From: Chloroflexota bacterium
Lineage (GTDB): Bacteria; Chloroflexota; Dehalococcoidia; Lucifugimonadales; UBA3495
Reading direction: 5' to 3'
Assembly: GCA_027624135.1 (NCBI GenBank)
Contig: JAQBXL010000016.1
Location: 1 to 37,988, forward strand
Length of the DNA stretch: 37,988 nt
The notes beneath the pieces are model-generated. The model searched no databases, was not told the origin of the DNA, and saw only the letters and a list, made by a program, of their open reading frames with translations. Positions 7,564 to 17,011 of this stretch are shown one piece after another. Each line of letters begins with the position of its first letter. Position 1 is the first letter of the stretch. A program made the position numbers and the translations under genes.

Positions 7564-9015
7564 CTAGTCGCTGTCCGAAACGTTGATGCCCATAACCTCT
7601 TCCTGGACCTCCGAGGATAACCGCTCCAGCCGACTGCTGACACTGACCGGGTAGCGGGGCGGGTTATTCAGGGCCTTGAACCGATCGTCCAGAGCAGCGA
7701 ATTCCTCTTCGAACCTGGTTCTGATCTCTTCGATCGTGGCGGCGGGACCGATCCGCTGGCCGTCCTTCATAAACTCTTCCAGTACCGGTAGCCCGCCTGG
7801 CAGGTTCTCGTTCTCCATGGCGATGATATCTTTGGCGAACTTGCCGTTGGCGTCTTTGGTTCGGTACACCTGTTTGGGGCCGGGAAGGGACACTTTTCCG
7901 GTGCTGAGTTTTATCACCGGCCGGCCATTGAAATTAACCAGTTTGTAGGCCATGTCTGACCAAGGTGCGTCGGCGGAGACCCCGGCCTTGGTGCCGACAC
8001 CGAACAGGTCGATGGGCGCTCCGGCTTTTACCAACGCTTCCAGCGCGTATTCATCCAACCCGCCACTGACCACGATCTTTACATAACCTAGACCCGAATC
8101 GTCCAATATCTTGCGAACCTGGCGGCTCAGTTCATCGAAGTTCCCTGAGTCCAAGCGTACAGCGACGAGCCTTCCATTATTGGCTACCTCCATCTCCTTG
8201 GCCACCTGCACCGCGTTCCGAGTCCCGGTGATGGTGTCGTAGGTGTCCACCAGTAGGGTAGTGCGGTCTGGGAAAGATGCTGCGTAGGCCCGAAATGCGT
8301 CCAACTCTGAAGGAAAGCTGGAGATGAAAGAGTGGGCCATGGTCCCGCTGGGCGGCATGCCGTAGAGGCTGGCTGCCAGTACATTGCTGGTCGAGGTGAA
8401 TCCGGCGATATAGCTGGCGCGGGCCATCTTCAACGCGGCGTCGGTGCCCTGGGTGCGGCGGGAAGCGAAATCGGCGATGCCGCGTCCCTGGGCGGCCCAG
8501 ACGCAACGGGTCGCCTTGGTGGCGAGCATGCTTTGGAGATTGACCTGGTTGATGATGAAGGTCTCGACGAGTTGGGCTTCGATCAATGGGGCCGTTACTT
8601 CGACTGCCGGCTCGTCGGTGAAATATAAACGCCCTTCGGGAATGGCCCGGACGCTTCCGGTGAAACGCAGGCCTCGAAGATACTCCAAGAAATCGTCGGA
8701 GAAGATGCCAGTGGCCCGGAGGTAATCGATGGCCCGGCCGCTAAAGTTAAGATTCGAGAGGTAATCCAGCACATCTTCCAGCCCCGCCGATACGAAATAG
8801 GCGCGGTTGAGCGGGTAGGTGCGGGTGAACAGACTGAAGGTAGCCGTGGCCGACATTCCCTGGCGGAAGAACGCCTGAGACATGGTCAACTCATAGAGGT
8901 CGGTAAACAGGCCCAAGTCTTCTTTGGGTAATTCAGGCGCGTTTAGGCCGGAAGCGCCAGGCGCGTTTAATCTGGACGCGTTCAATCCGGAAAACGGGGG
9001 TTTCGGTGTTGTCAT
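7564..9015 (-). CDS. pncB: Nicotinate phosphoribosyltransferase
   Basis: This 483-residue protein makes nicotinate mononucleotide from nicotinate and PRPP in NAD salvage. Family signatures are 'LGLFTDLYELTMSQAFFRQGM' (34-54), 'EAQLVETFIINQVNLQSMLATKATR' around 146-170, 'SRRTQGTDAALKMARASYIAGFTSTSN' around 185-211, the His-bearing 'SGTMAHSF' (His228, normally phosphorylated), 'LLVDTYDT', 'VRLDSGN' and 'GVGTKAGVSADAP'. The first 33 residues are an unusual leader with three LNA-type repeats (SGLNA, SRLNA, SGLNA) before the conserved start. A promoter is seen at 9060-9089. It is the first gene of the leftward set and lies 59 bp before the ETF gene. NAD supply next to dehydrogenases is sensible but may be coincidence. 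Confidence 0.93.
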   Translation of the reverse strand: MTTPKPPFSGLNASRLNAPGASGLNAPELPKEDLGLFTDLYELTMSQAFFRQGMSATATFSLFTRTYPLNRAYFVSAGLEDVLDYLSNLNFSGRAIDYLRATGIFSDDFLEYLRGLRFTGSVRAIPEGRLYFTDEPAVEVTAPLIEAQLVETFIINQVNLQSMLATKATRCVWAAQGRGIADFASRRTQGTDAALKMARASYIAGFTSTSNVLAASLYGMPPSGTMAHSFISSFPSELDAFRAYAASFPDRTTLLVDTYDTITGTRNAVQVAKEMEVANNGRLVAVRLDSGNFDELSRQVRKILDDSGLGYVKIVVSGGLDEYALEALVKAGAPIDLFGVGTKAGVSADAPWSDMAYKLVNFNGRPVIKLSTGKVSLPGPKQVYRTKDANGKFAKDIIAMENENLPGGLPVLEEFMKDGQRIGPAATIEEIRTRFEEEFAALDDRFKALNNPPRYPVSVSSRLERLSSEVQEEVMGINVSDSD

Positions 9016-9059
9016 CGAATCCGTAACGGAACTAAGGGAATTAGGATGGGTTCGACCGT

Positions 9060-9089
9060 ATTATGTTGGTGTTCCGAAGACGATGTCAA
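9060..9089 (-). promoter_or_regulatory. Sigma70-type promoter for pncB and the leftward set
   Basis: On the minus strand TTGACA (9084-9089), an 18-nt spacer and CATAAT (9060-9065) form a good promoter. It lies about 45 nt before the pncB ATG at 9015 and is divergent from the promoter of the SAM-cycle operon. Confidence 0.6.
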
Positions 9090-9147
9090 CCGAGTTTGAG
9101 CGTGAGTCACGCCTAGAACGCCAAAGAGCCCATGGGCGTCGCTCTTC

Positions 9148-9176
9148 TTGACACGATGACGGCCCCTTAGTAACAT
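9148..9176 (+). promoter_or_regulatory. Sigma70-type promoter of the SAM-cycle operon
   Basis: TTGACA (9148-9153), a 17-nt spacer and TAACAT (9171-9176) precede the riboswitch. Transcription from about 9183 would give some 40 nt of RNA before the aptamer at 9224. Confidence 0.65.
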
Positions 9177-9223
9177 TTACATGACCCAAAGGCAGGATTA
9201 AAAACCGAAAGGCAGCTCAGAAA

Positions 9224-9356
9224 CCCTTATTCAGAACGGCAGAGGGGACGGCCCTGTGAAGCCTAGCAACCGGTCCTAACTCGGTATCGAGAGCAGGATA
9301 CGGTGCTAATTCCGGCGTCTGGCGCTGATCAAATAGCGCCCGGCGAAAGATGAGGG
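9224..9356 (+). ncRNA. SAM-I (S-box) riboswitch aptamer
   Basis: The conserved S-box core is plain. 'GAGGGGACGGCCCTGTGAAG' starts at 9242 and is followed by 'CCTAGCAACC' (the GCAACC kink-turn side), 'GGTGCTAATTCC' at 9302-9313, a P4 helix GGCGCT/AGCGCC, and 'GAAAGATGAG' near the end. P1 closes by pairing CCCTTATT (9224-9231) with GATGAGGG (9349-9356). SAM binding stabilises P1, which withholds the bases needed by the downstream antiterminator, so the operon is switched off when SAM is abundant. It controls mtnA, mtnP, a rhodanese, ahcY and metK. Confidence 0.93.
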
Positions 9357-9399
9357 GAGCTCAGGATTTCTGTGAGCTTCTCTGTTGAGAAGCTTTTTT
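9354..9399 (+). terminator. Riboswitch expression platform: antiterminator and intrinsic terminator
   Basis: Two exclusive hairpins are visible. The terminator pairs AGCTTCTC (9375-9382) with GAGAAGCT (9387-9394), has a TGTT loop and ends in six Ts (9394-9399). The antiterminator pairs GGGGAGCTCA (9354-9363) with TGAGCTTCTC (9373-9382), ten pairs including two G-T. The antiterminator uses 9354-9356, which also form the 3' end of aptamer P1. Ligand binding therefore favours termination. Confidence 0.9.
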
Positions 9400-9465
9400 G
9401 ATGTTTGAGACCTGTCGAGAAACTTCGGTCAAATCCTATTGTACAAGGTTCTGGGAGCATATCCG

Positions 9466-10521
9466 GTGAACGAGATTCGACCCATAGAGTGGGCCAATGG
9501 CACGCTCAGGCTGCTGGATCAGACTCGCCTTCCGACCGAAGAAGTGATCGTGGAAGTGCACGGGTATCGCGACGCCGTTGCCGCCATCGAAAATATGCAG
9601 GTCCGCGGCGCCCCAGCGATTGGCGTAACCGCCGCCTACGCAGTTGCCATGGCGGCGCATGAGTTGGACTCGTCCGACCGGGCCACATTCCTTCGGCTAT
9701 TGGCAGAGGCTGGGGGCGAGATAAAAGCCGCTAGGCCCACCGCCGTCAACCTGATGTGGGCTGTTGACCGGATGATGACCGTAGCCAACGCAATGACCGA
9801 CCCTGGGACTGACCCTTCAGAGATCAAAGAGAGATTAGTGGAAGAAGCGGTCCTGATTCAAAAGGAAGACGAAGCCATAAATCGCCTGATGGGCAGTCAC
9901 GGCAAAGAACTCATGCCGGACGGCGGTTCAGTTTTGACCCATTGCAACGCCGGCGCTTTGGCCACGGCGGCCTATGGCACCGCTGTGGGAGTCATCAGGG
10001 CTGGTTGGGAAGACGGCAAGCGTTTCAAGGTGTTCAACACCGAGACCAGGCCCTTCCTACAGGGCGCCAGGTTGACCGCCTGGGAGTTCAAGAAATTGGG
10101 AATACCGTCCACCCTGGTGGTGGACTCGGCAGCAGGCATGTTGATGCACCGCGGCGAGATTGGCTGTGTAATTACCGGGGCGGACCGTATCGCCGCTAAC
10201 GGAGACACCGCCAACAAGATTGGCACCTATACCCTGGCGGTGCTGGCCAAGGAGAACGGCATACCGTTCTACGTCGCAGCGCCAACAAGCACGATCGACC
10301 TAAGCCTGGACAACGGAGACCGGATAGAGATAGAACAGCGACCCCAGAGCGAGGTGACCGAGTTCCGCGGAATTCCTGTGGCCCCGGACGGAGTCGAGGC
10401 CCTGAATCCGGGGTTCGACGTAACACCCGCTAGATACGTGAGCGCCATCATAACCGAGGCCGGAGTGGCGCGCCCTCCATTCATTGAGAGCTTGGACTTG
10501 GCAGTTAGGTCGGCAAGATAA
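9466..10521 (+). CDS. mtnA: S-methyl-5-thioribose-1-phosphate isomerase
   Basis: The enzyme converts methylthioribose-1-phosphate to methylthioribulose-1-phosphate in methionine salvage. Starting at the GTG at 9466 gives 351 residues beginning MNEIRPIEW. GGGAG lies at 9453-9457, eight bases before it. An upstream in-frame TTG at 9439 has no ribosome site. With this start the catalytic Cys160 ('LTHCNAG') and Asp240 ('TGADRIAANGDTANKIGTY') fall at the same numbers as in the Bacillus subtilis enzyme, supporting the choice. 'MQVRGAPAIGVTAAYAVA' near the N-terminus is also typical. It is the first gene behind the SAM-I riboswitch. The related eIF2B-alpha family is excluded by the Cys/Asp pair. Confidence 0.95.
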   Translation: MNEIRPIEWANGTLRLLDQTRLPTEEVIVEVHGYRDAVAAIENMQVRGAPAIGVTAAYAVAMAAHELDSSDRATFLRLLAEAGGEIKAARPTAVNLMWAVDRMMTVANAMTDPGTDPSEIKERLVEEAVLIQKEDEAINRLMGSHGKELMPDGGSVLTHCNAGALATAAYGTAVGVIRAGWEDGKRFKVFNTETRPFLQGARLTAWEFKKLGIPSTLVVDSAAGMLMHRGEIGCVITGADRIAANGDTANKIGTYTLAVLAKENGIPFYVAAPTSTIDLSLDNGDRIEIEQRPQSEVTEFRGIPVAPDGVEALNPGFDVTPARYVSAIITEAGVARPPFIESLDLAVRSAR

Positions 10522-10528
10522 TCGCCAG

Positions 10529-11401
10529 ATGAGCACGACAACGAGAGCAACGATCGGAGTGATTGGCGGCAGCGGTCTCTATGAGATGGACGGCATGACC
10601 GGCGTCGAAACCGTTGACGTGAATACGCCCTTCGGAAAACCTAGCGACTCTGTCGTCCTAGGGGAACTGGAAGGCGTTAAGGTGGCGTTTTTGCCTAGGC
10701 ACGGGCGGGGGCATCGATTCAATCCAACCCACATACCGGCCAGGGCCAACATATTTGCGCTGAAGTCTTTGGGAGTGGAGCGGATCATCTCGGTGAGCGC
10801 CGTGGGCAGCCTCAAGGAAGAATTTGAGCCGCTGGACCTGGTGGTGCCAAGTCAGTTGATCGACCGGACCAGGCTACGGGAGAGTACATTTTTCGATACC
10901 GATGTGGTGGTGCACGTGGCGATGGCAGACCCGTTCTGCGCCGACACCAGCCATGCGGTCCATCATGCGGCCCAGCAGTTGGACATCACGGTTCATCCCG
11001 GCGGCACCATGGTGGTGATGGAAGGACCTGCCTTCTCCACCCGGGCCGAATCATTCATGTACCGTTCTTGGGGAGCAGACATAATTGGCATGACCGCTCT
11101 TCCTGAGGCCAAATTGGCCAGGGAAGCAGAGATTTGTTACGCCACCATGGCCTGGATCACCGACTACGACTGCTGGCATCAGGAGTCTGCTTCGGTCACG
11201 GTGGACATGGTGATCGCCAATCTGCAGAAGAACGTGGCGACATCTAAAGCATTATTGAGGCAGGTGATTCCCACCCTGGTCGGCGAACGCAAATGCCCCT
11301 GTGAATCGGCCCTGAGGGACGCGATAATCACTCGAAAAGATGAGATTCCAGCGGACCTAAAACGAAAACTGGCCCCGGTGACGGGGAGATATTTAAACTG
11401 A
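10529..11401 (+). CDS. mtnP: S-methyl-5'-thioadenosine phosphorylase
   Basis: This 290-residue protein splits methylthioadenosine with phosphate into adenine and methylthioribose-1-phosphate, the substrate of the enzyme encoded just upstream. Motifs are 'IGVIGGSGLYEMDGM' at the start, 'TPFGKPSD', 'FLPRHGRGHRFNPTHIPARAN' type phosphate and ribose contacts, 'SVSAVGSLKEE' and 'GMTALPEAKLAREAEICYAT' followed by 'TDYDCWH'. The last segment distinguishes methylthioadenosine phosphorylases from purine nucleoside phosphorylases. The ATG at 10529 is 7 nt after the mtnA stop; the frame extends 15 codons upstream inside mtnA but those are not conserved. Its C-terminus has a CPC pair ('ERKCPCESA'). Confidence 0.95.
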   Translation: MSTTTRATIGVIGGSGLYEMDGMTGVETVDVNTPFGKPSDSVVLGELEGVKVAFLPRHGRGHRFNPTHIPARANIFALKSLGVERIISVSAVGSLKEEFEPLDLVVPSQLIDRTRLRESTFFDTDVVVHVAMADPFCADTSHAVHHAAQQLDITVHPGGTMVVMEGPAFSTRAESFMYRSWGADIIGMTALPEAKLAREAEICYATMAWITDYDCWHQESASVTVDMVIANLQKNVATSKALLRQVIPTLVGERKCPCESALRDAIITRKDEIPADLKRKLAPVTGRYLN

Positions 11402-11428
11402 GGACCGGTGAGGTCCAGGAGGTTTCCA

Positions 11429-11782
11429 ATGCCCAGACAAGACCCAGGCGAGCCATATTTCCGAGTGGATTCCAGAGAAGGACAGTCGATTCTAGAGGCA
11501 AACCCAGATGGGACAGTCGTGATCGACGTTAGGCGGGACGACGAATGGGTGACCGGTCACGTGGCCGGCGCGATCCACATACCGGTGGATGACCTGGCCG
11601 ACCGGATAGACCAGATACCCACGGATAAGAAGATTCTGTTCATCTGTGCGGCGGGCGTCAGAAGCGGGTTAGCCTGCGAGATGGCCTCGGCCCTGGGTTA
11701 CGAATCGGAGAATCTGATCAATATAGAGGACGGGACTCCCGCCTGGATCGCAGGTGGCCATCCAACGTCCTACGGTGATTAA
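11429..11782 (+). CDS. Single-domain rhodanese-like protein
   Basis: This 117-residue rhodanese domain has 'TVVIDVRRDDEWVTGHVAGAIHIP' and the active loop 'CAAGVR' with Cys73 and Arg78, the six-residue loop size of sulfurtransferases. The Cys can carry a persulfide sulfur. AGGAGG at 11417-11422 fixes the ATG at 11429; a GTG at 11408 also lies in frame but without support. A small hairpin (GGACC 11402-11406 with GGTCC 11412-11416) abuts the ribosome site. It is embedded between mtnP and ahcY, so it is probably co-regulated by SAM. A role in handling sulfur released from homocysteine or methylthio compounds is possible but unproven. Confidence 0.88.
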   Translation: MPRQDPGEPYFRVDSREGQSILEANPDGTVVIDVRRDDEWVTGHVAGAIHIPVDDLADRIDQIPTDKKILFICAAGVRSGLACEMASALGYESENLINIEDGTPAWIAGGHPTSYGD

Positions 11783-11802
11783 GCCTAGATCAAGAAGCGT
11801 AG

Positions 11803-13131
<1,329 letters not shown>

Positions 13132-13190
13132 CCTAAAAAACTATAAGGCGGGCAAAACTCAGAGCACCGGCCACGACAGGAGAAATAATT

Positions 13191-14399
13191 ATGCCAATGT
13201 TATTCCACGAGTCCCCGAAGTACCTGCTGACCTCGGAATCGGTTACCGAGGGGCACCCCGACAAGCTTTGCGATCAGATCTCAGACGGCGTTTTGGACGC
13301 GGTGCTGAAAGACGACCCCATGGGCCGCGTGGCCTGCGAAACAGCCGTTACCAACGGGCTCGTCGTCGTCATGGGCGAGATTACCACCACCTCATATGTG
13401 GACGTTCCCAAGATCGTCCGCGAGACCTTGACCAAAGCCGGATACACAAGTTCCGACTACGGCATCGACGCCCAAAGCTGTGGTGTGATCGTCTCCATTC
13501 AGGAGCAGTCCCCAGACATCAGTAAAGGCGTCACCACCGCCCTGGAACAACGCGGCGGCGCAGCCGAAGAAGCGATGCTGCAGACCGGCGCTGGTGACCA
13601 AGGAATGATGGTTGGGTTCGCCTGTAACGAAACCCCCGAGCTTTTGCCCCTAACCGTCAGCCTTTCCCAACGCTTGGTTGAGCAGTTGGCCCTGGTCCGG
13701 AAGGAGGGCATCATCCCTTACCTCCGGCCAGACGGCAAGTCCCAGGTGACTGTCGAGTACAAACACGGCGTCGCGGCCCGGGTCGACACTGTAGTCATTA
13801 GTGCCCAGCACGATCCGGAAGCGACCAACGAGCAGATCGAGAAGGACATCACCGAGCATGTCATCAAGAAGATCGTTCCGGCCAACCTGATCGACGAGAA
13901 CACCAAGATATTAGTGAACCCCAGCGGTCGGTTCGTGATCGGTGGTCCTGCGGCCGACAGCGGACTGACCGGCCGAAAGATTTTGGTTGACACCTACGGC
14001 GGTATCGCTCGCCATGGTGGCGGCGCTTTCTCCGGCAAGGACCCGACCAAGGTTGACCGCTCGGCGGCCTACGCGGCCCGCTACGTCGCCAAGAACCTGG
14101 TGGCGGCTGGCTTGGCTGAGCGTTGCGAGGTTCTGGTGTCCTACGCCATCGGCGTGGCAACACCCATATCAGTGGCAGTGGAGACTTTCGACACCAACAA
14201 GGTCGACAGTGAGACGATCCATGCTTTGGTCGCCAAGCACTTCGACCTGCGTCCCGCGGCGATCATCCGCGATCTGGACCTGCGCCGCCCCATCTACCAG
14301 GCCACGGCTGCATACGGACACTTCGGACGGGAGGGCCTCAACCTTAGTTGGGAACGCACCGACAAGGCGGAGGCGCTGCGCAAAGACGCAGGTCTCTAG
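13191..14399 (+). CDS. metK: S-adenosylmethionine synthetase
   Basis: The 402-residue enzyme makes SAM from methionine and ATP. Seen are '[22 protein letters not shown]' region (15-36, with GHPDK at 21-25 binding ATP phosphates), '[22 protein letters not shown]' style motif with the flexible-loop GAGDQG, '[13 protein letters not shown]', and '[19 protein letters not shown]' that binds phosphate. AGGAG (13178-13182) is eight bases before the ATG. It is the last gene of the SAM-I-controlled set and is followed by a strong terminator. Control of metK by its own product through the riboswitch is a known S-box arrangement. Confidence 0.97.
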   Translation: MPMLFHESPKYLLTSESVTEGHPDKLCDQISDGVLDAVLKDDPMGRVACETAVTNGLVVVMGEITTTSYVDVPKIVRETLTKAGYTSSDYGIDAQSCGVIVSIQEQSPDISKGVTTALEQRGGAAEEAMLQTGAGDQGMMVGFACNETPELLPLTVSLSQRLVEQLALVRKEGIIPYLRPDGKSQVTVEYKHGVAARVDTVVISAQHDPEATNEQIEKDITEHVIKKIVPANLIDENTKILVNPSGRFVIGGPAADSGLTGRKILVDTYGGIARHGGGAFSGKDPTKVDRSAAYAARYVAKNLVAAGLAERCEVLVSYAIGVATPISVAVETFDTNKVDSETIHALVAKHFDLRPAAIIRDLDLRRPIYQATAAYGHFGREGLNLSWERTDKAEALRKDAGL

Positions 14400-14435
14400 C
14401 CAGCCCTCGTCTATAACTAGCGAACAGCGCAATTT

Positions 14436-14473
14436 TGGGGCCTGTGGCACTCGACCATAGGCCCCATTTTTTT
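14436..14473 (+). terminator. Strong intrinsic terminator after metK
   Basis: TGGGGCCTGTGG (14436-14447) pairs with CCATAGGCCCCA (14455-14466) as a 12-bp stem with one G-T pair and a 7-nt loop. Seven Ts follow (14467-14473). It ends the SAM-cycle operon, so the next gene needs read-through or its own promoter. Confidence 0.9.
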
Positions 14474-14486
14474 ATGCTGGTAACAG

Positions 14487-14519
14487 CCGGTGCATCAGGA
14501 ACGTCCCGGTGCATCAGGA
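14487..14519 (+). repeat. 14-nt direct repeat in the phosphohexomutase leader
   Basis: CCGGTGCATCAGGA occurs at 14487-14500 and again at 14506-14519, a period of 19 nt. The pair lies between the metK terminator and the ribosome site of the next gene. The spacing, near two helical turns, would suit a dimeric DNA-binding protein or a repeated RNA element. Confidence 0.7.
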
Positions 14520-14539
14520 CATCCGATGGAGGCGCGGGT

Positions 14540-15952
14540 ATGACAGACATAAGATTTGGCACAGACGGTTGGCGTGCTCTGATCGCCGAAGATTTTACGT
14601 TTGAGAACGTGGCCCGCTGCTCGCTGGGTCTCTGCGCCTATCTGAAAGAAGCCGGGACTGCCGATAGAGGGCTGGTCGTCGGCTATGACACCAGGTTCCT
14701 CTCTCCCGAGTTCGCCGAAACAGTGGCTGCCGTGTGCTCCGGTCAGGGCATCAAAGTATTTCTTGCCACCAAGTCTGCTCCAACTCCGGTGCTCAGCTAT
14801 AACGTGTTGCATCACCAGGCGGGAGGAGCGGCGATCATCACCGCCAGCCACAATCCCGGCCAATGGAACGGATTCAAGTTCAAACCCGAGTACGCCGGCA
14901 GCGCCACGCAGGAGATAACCGACCGTTTGGAAGAGGCCATAGCCCGGTCAGCTACGGCCATACCACACAGCGGCGCTGAGGGCCGCGAGAGCGGACTAAT
15001 AGTGGATCTGGACCCCGATCCACCCTATCTGGAACGCATCGCCTCTCTGGTCGACCTGGACGCGATCAAGGCGGCTGGGCTCGACCTAGTCGTGGACGCC
15101 ATGTATGGGGCTGGCGGCGGGTATCTTCCAGCCATCCTGACGGGCGACAAGACCACTGTCAGAGAGCTTCACGGCAGCCGTAACCCGGCATTTCCAGGCA
15201 TGGAGCAACCTGAGCCCATTGCCCACAATCTGACCGAGATTTCGTCTCTGATAGCCAAAGATGGCGCGTCGGTGGGAATCGCCCTGGATGGCGACGCCGA
15301 TCGAGTCGGACTTATAGACGAGCAAGGCCGGTTTGTTACGACTCTGGACACCTTCTCAATGCTTGCCCAATACCTGTTGGAACAGAAGCAACAGCGGGGA
15401 GCGTTGGTCAAGGGCGTGACATCGTCCATTGCGCTCAACAAGTTGGGCGAGGCCTACGGAGTGGACGTCCACGAGATGAGAGTGGGCTTCAAGAACATTG
15501 GGCCAAAGATGACCGAAGTCGATGCCCTGATGGCCGGGGAAGAGAGCGGCGGCTTTGCATTCCGGGGGCACATCCCCGAGCGCGACGGTATCCTCAGCGG
15601 GTTGTATTTTCTGGAGTACATGGCTACCACCGGCGACAGCCCGACGCAGCTGCTGCAGCGTCTCATAGATAAAGTTGGCCTTCACTCCTATCACCGGCGG
15701 GACATCGGCTTCCGAGCTTCGGATCGGGAACGGATCCTTCAGAAGTTGAACGACCCAAATCTCACGGAGATTGCCGGCGTCAAGATTCTCGATTCGGACA
15801 CGATCGACGGCAGGCGGCTCCACGTGGACGACGGTTGGCTGGCGGTGAGGTTCTCCGGCACCGAACCCCTGCTGCGCATCTACGCAGAGGCCGCCACTCC
15901 GGAGATGGTGAACCGGCTGCTAGACGGCGCCATGGAATACCTGGGGGTTTAG
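14540..15952 (+). CDS. Phosphoglucomutase/phosphomannomutase family protein
   Basis: This 470-residue alpha-D-phosphohexomutase moves phosphate between C1 and C6 of a hexose phosphate. The four family sites are all present: 'TASHNP' with the phospho-serine Ser103, the metal loop 'DGDADR' (250-255), the sugar loop 'GEESGG' (333-338), and the phosphate-binding 'RFSGTEPLLRIYAEA' near the C-terminus. 'RFGTDGWRALIAEDF' at the start is typical. GGAGG at 14528-14532 sets the ATG at 14540; the open frame reaches back through the terminator but that part is not coding. Sequence alone does not tell glucose from mannose or glucosamine preference. It converges on rpsI, with a shared terminator. Confidence 0.93.
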   Translation: MTDIRFGTDGWRALIAEDFTFENVARCSLGLCAYLKEAGTADRGLVVGYDTRFLSPEFAETVAAVCSGQGIKVFLATKSAPTPVLSYNVLHHQAGGAAIITASHNPGQWNGFKFKPEYAGSATQEITDRLEEAIARSATAIPHSGAEGRESGLIVDLDPDPPYLERIASLVDLDAIKAAGLDLVVDAMYGAGGGYLPAILTGDKTTVRELHGSRNPAFPGMEQPEPIAHNLTEISSLIAKDGASVGIALDGDADRVGLIDEQGRFVTTLDTFSMLAQYLLEQKQQRGALVKGVTSSIALNKLGEAYGVDVHEMRVGFKNIGPKMTEVDALMAGEESGGFAFRGHIPERDGILSGLYFLEYMATTGDSPTQLLQRLIDKVGLHSYHRRDIGFRASDRERILQKLNDPNLTEIAGVKILDSDTIDGRRLHVDDGWLAVRFSGTEPLLRIYAEAATPEMVNRLLDGAMEYLGV

Positions 15953-15982
15953 CCTAGTAGCTTCGGGCGGCATGGGATTGGA

Positions 15983-16015
15983 GACGTAGGGGCGGGTTTC
16001 AAAACCCGCCCCTAC
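15983..16015. repeat. Perfect GC-rich inverted repeat
   Basis: GTAGGGGCGGGTTT (15986-15999) is perfectly complementary to AAACCCGCCCCTAC (16002-16015) with only two bases between. The left arm plus its GAC flank reappears inverted at 2062-2078 as an exact 17-nt match. It lies 33 bp after the phosphohexomutase stop. It lacks a T-run, so it looks more like an interspersed palindromic repeat than a terminator. Confidence 0.75.
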
Positions 16016-16056
16016 ACATGTAAAGAGCTTGGCATGGCACTATCAATCCCAGAAAC

Positions 16057-16090
16057 AAAAAGGCCCCTTCTGCGGAAGGGGCCTTTTTTT
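16057..16090. terminator. Bidirectional terminator between convergent operons
   Basis: Five As, GGCCCCTTC (16062-16070), a TGCG loop, GAAGGGGCC (16075-16083) and seven Ts form a symmetric terminator that works on both strands. It ends the rightward phosphohexomutase transcript and the leftward ribosomal super-operon, whose last gene stops 18 bp away. Confidence 0.93.
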
Positions 16091-16107
16091 CTAATTCAAC
16101 GTGGTCT

Positions 16108-16518
16108 CTACCGTTTGGTGTACTGAGGCGCACGACGGGCGCGCTTGAGACCGTACTTCTTGCTTTCTTTGATGCGGGCGTCCCTCGTGATGAGGCCGGC
16201 CCGGCGGAGAGCCGGTTTGAGGTCGGCGTCAAAGACGACCAAGGCTCTGGCGATACCGTGCCGTATCGCCTCCGCTTGAGAGTTCACTCCGCCGCCGGTG
16301 ACCTTGACGACCACGCGGAACTTGTTTACGGTGTCGCTGATGCGGAACGCTTTATTAATCGTGTGCTGCCACGGGGCCCAGTTGAAAAATTCGTCCATGG
16401 GCTTGCCGTTGACCAAGATTGGGCCGCCGTTATCCGGGTATAAACGTACTCTGGCAATGGAAGTCTTGCGCTTGCCCGTGCCGTAGTAGTAGGTTTGGTT
16501 GACTTCAGCTTGTACCAA
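16108..16518 (-). CDS. rpsI: 30S ribosomal protein uS9
   Basis: This 136-residue protein has 'YYYGTGKRKTSIARVRLYPDNG', 'VTGGGVNSQAEAIRHGIARAL' and the C-terminal tail 'ESKKYGLKRARRAPQYTKR', whose basic end reaches the tRNA in the P site. The start is a TTG at 16518, eight bases after the rplM stop; GGAGG overlaps the last rplM codons. It is the last gene of the super-operon. The final residues TKR replace the more common SKR. Confidence 0.95.
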   Translation of the reverse strand: MVQAEVNQTYYYGTGKRKTSIARVRLYPDNGGPILVNGKPMDEFFNWAPWQHTINKAFRISDTVNKFRVVVKVTGGGVNSQAEAIRHGIARALVVFDADLKPALRRAGLITRDARIKESKKYGLKRARRAPQYTKR

Positions 16519-16526
16519 GGTAAGTT

Positions 16527-16991
16527 CTATCCTCCGTTAGCTGCGGGGTTTTCGATTGCTACTGGGTGTCCGGTTACCTGGGCTTCATGGGGATGGTCCG
16601 GGCCGCTGTATATCTTGAGGCGGCGCAGCATCTGCCTTCCCATGTGGTTCTTGGGCAGCATGCCTTTAACTGCCAACTGCAGCACTCGGTCGGGGCGGGA
16701 TTCCATCAACTCTCTGAGCCGAAAGGTCTTGAGGTTTCCCACGTAACCGCTGTGCCGGTAATACATCTTCTGGTCCAACTTCTTGCCGGTAACCCGCAGA
16801 TTGGCGGCGTTGGTCACCACCACGAAGTCGCCCGTGAGAGTATGGCGGGCAAAAGTGGCCCTGTCTTTGCCTTGAAGGGCGATGGCGATGTTCCGTGCCA
16901 GACGGCCCAAGGTTTCACCCTGAGCGTTAATCACCCGCCACCGTTCGGGGGTCTCGCCAGGCTTGGCAAAGTATGTGCTGGTTCTTTTCAT
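16527..16991 (-). CDS. rplM: 50S ribosomal protein uL13
   Basis: This 154-residue uL13 has 'WRVINAQGETLGRLARNIAIALQGK', 'GDFVVVTNAANLRVTGKKLDQKMYYRHSGYVG' in parts, and 'VKGMLPKNHMGRQMLRRLKIYSGPDHPHEAQ'. It is an early-assembly protein of the large subunit. It is paired with rpsI, as in nearly all bacteria, and follows truA by 20 bp. Confidence 0.96.
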   Translation of the reverse strand: MKRTSTYFAKPGETPERWRVINAQGETLGRLARNIAIALQGKDRATFARHTLTGDFVVVTNAANLRVTGKKLDQKMYYRHSGYVGNLKTFRLRELMESRPDRVLQLAVKGMLPKNHMGRQMLRRLKIYSGPDHPHEAQVTGHPVAIENPAANGG

Positions 16992-17011
16992 CTTCTATAA
17001 TTCCGGTTGTC

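Noticed and set aside
6707-7567. 286-codon plus-strand frame opposite the ETF gene
   Set aside because: It is a shadow of the conserved ETF reading frame on the other strand; its translation has no family features.
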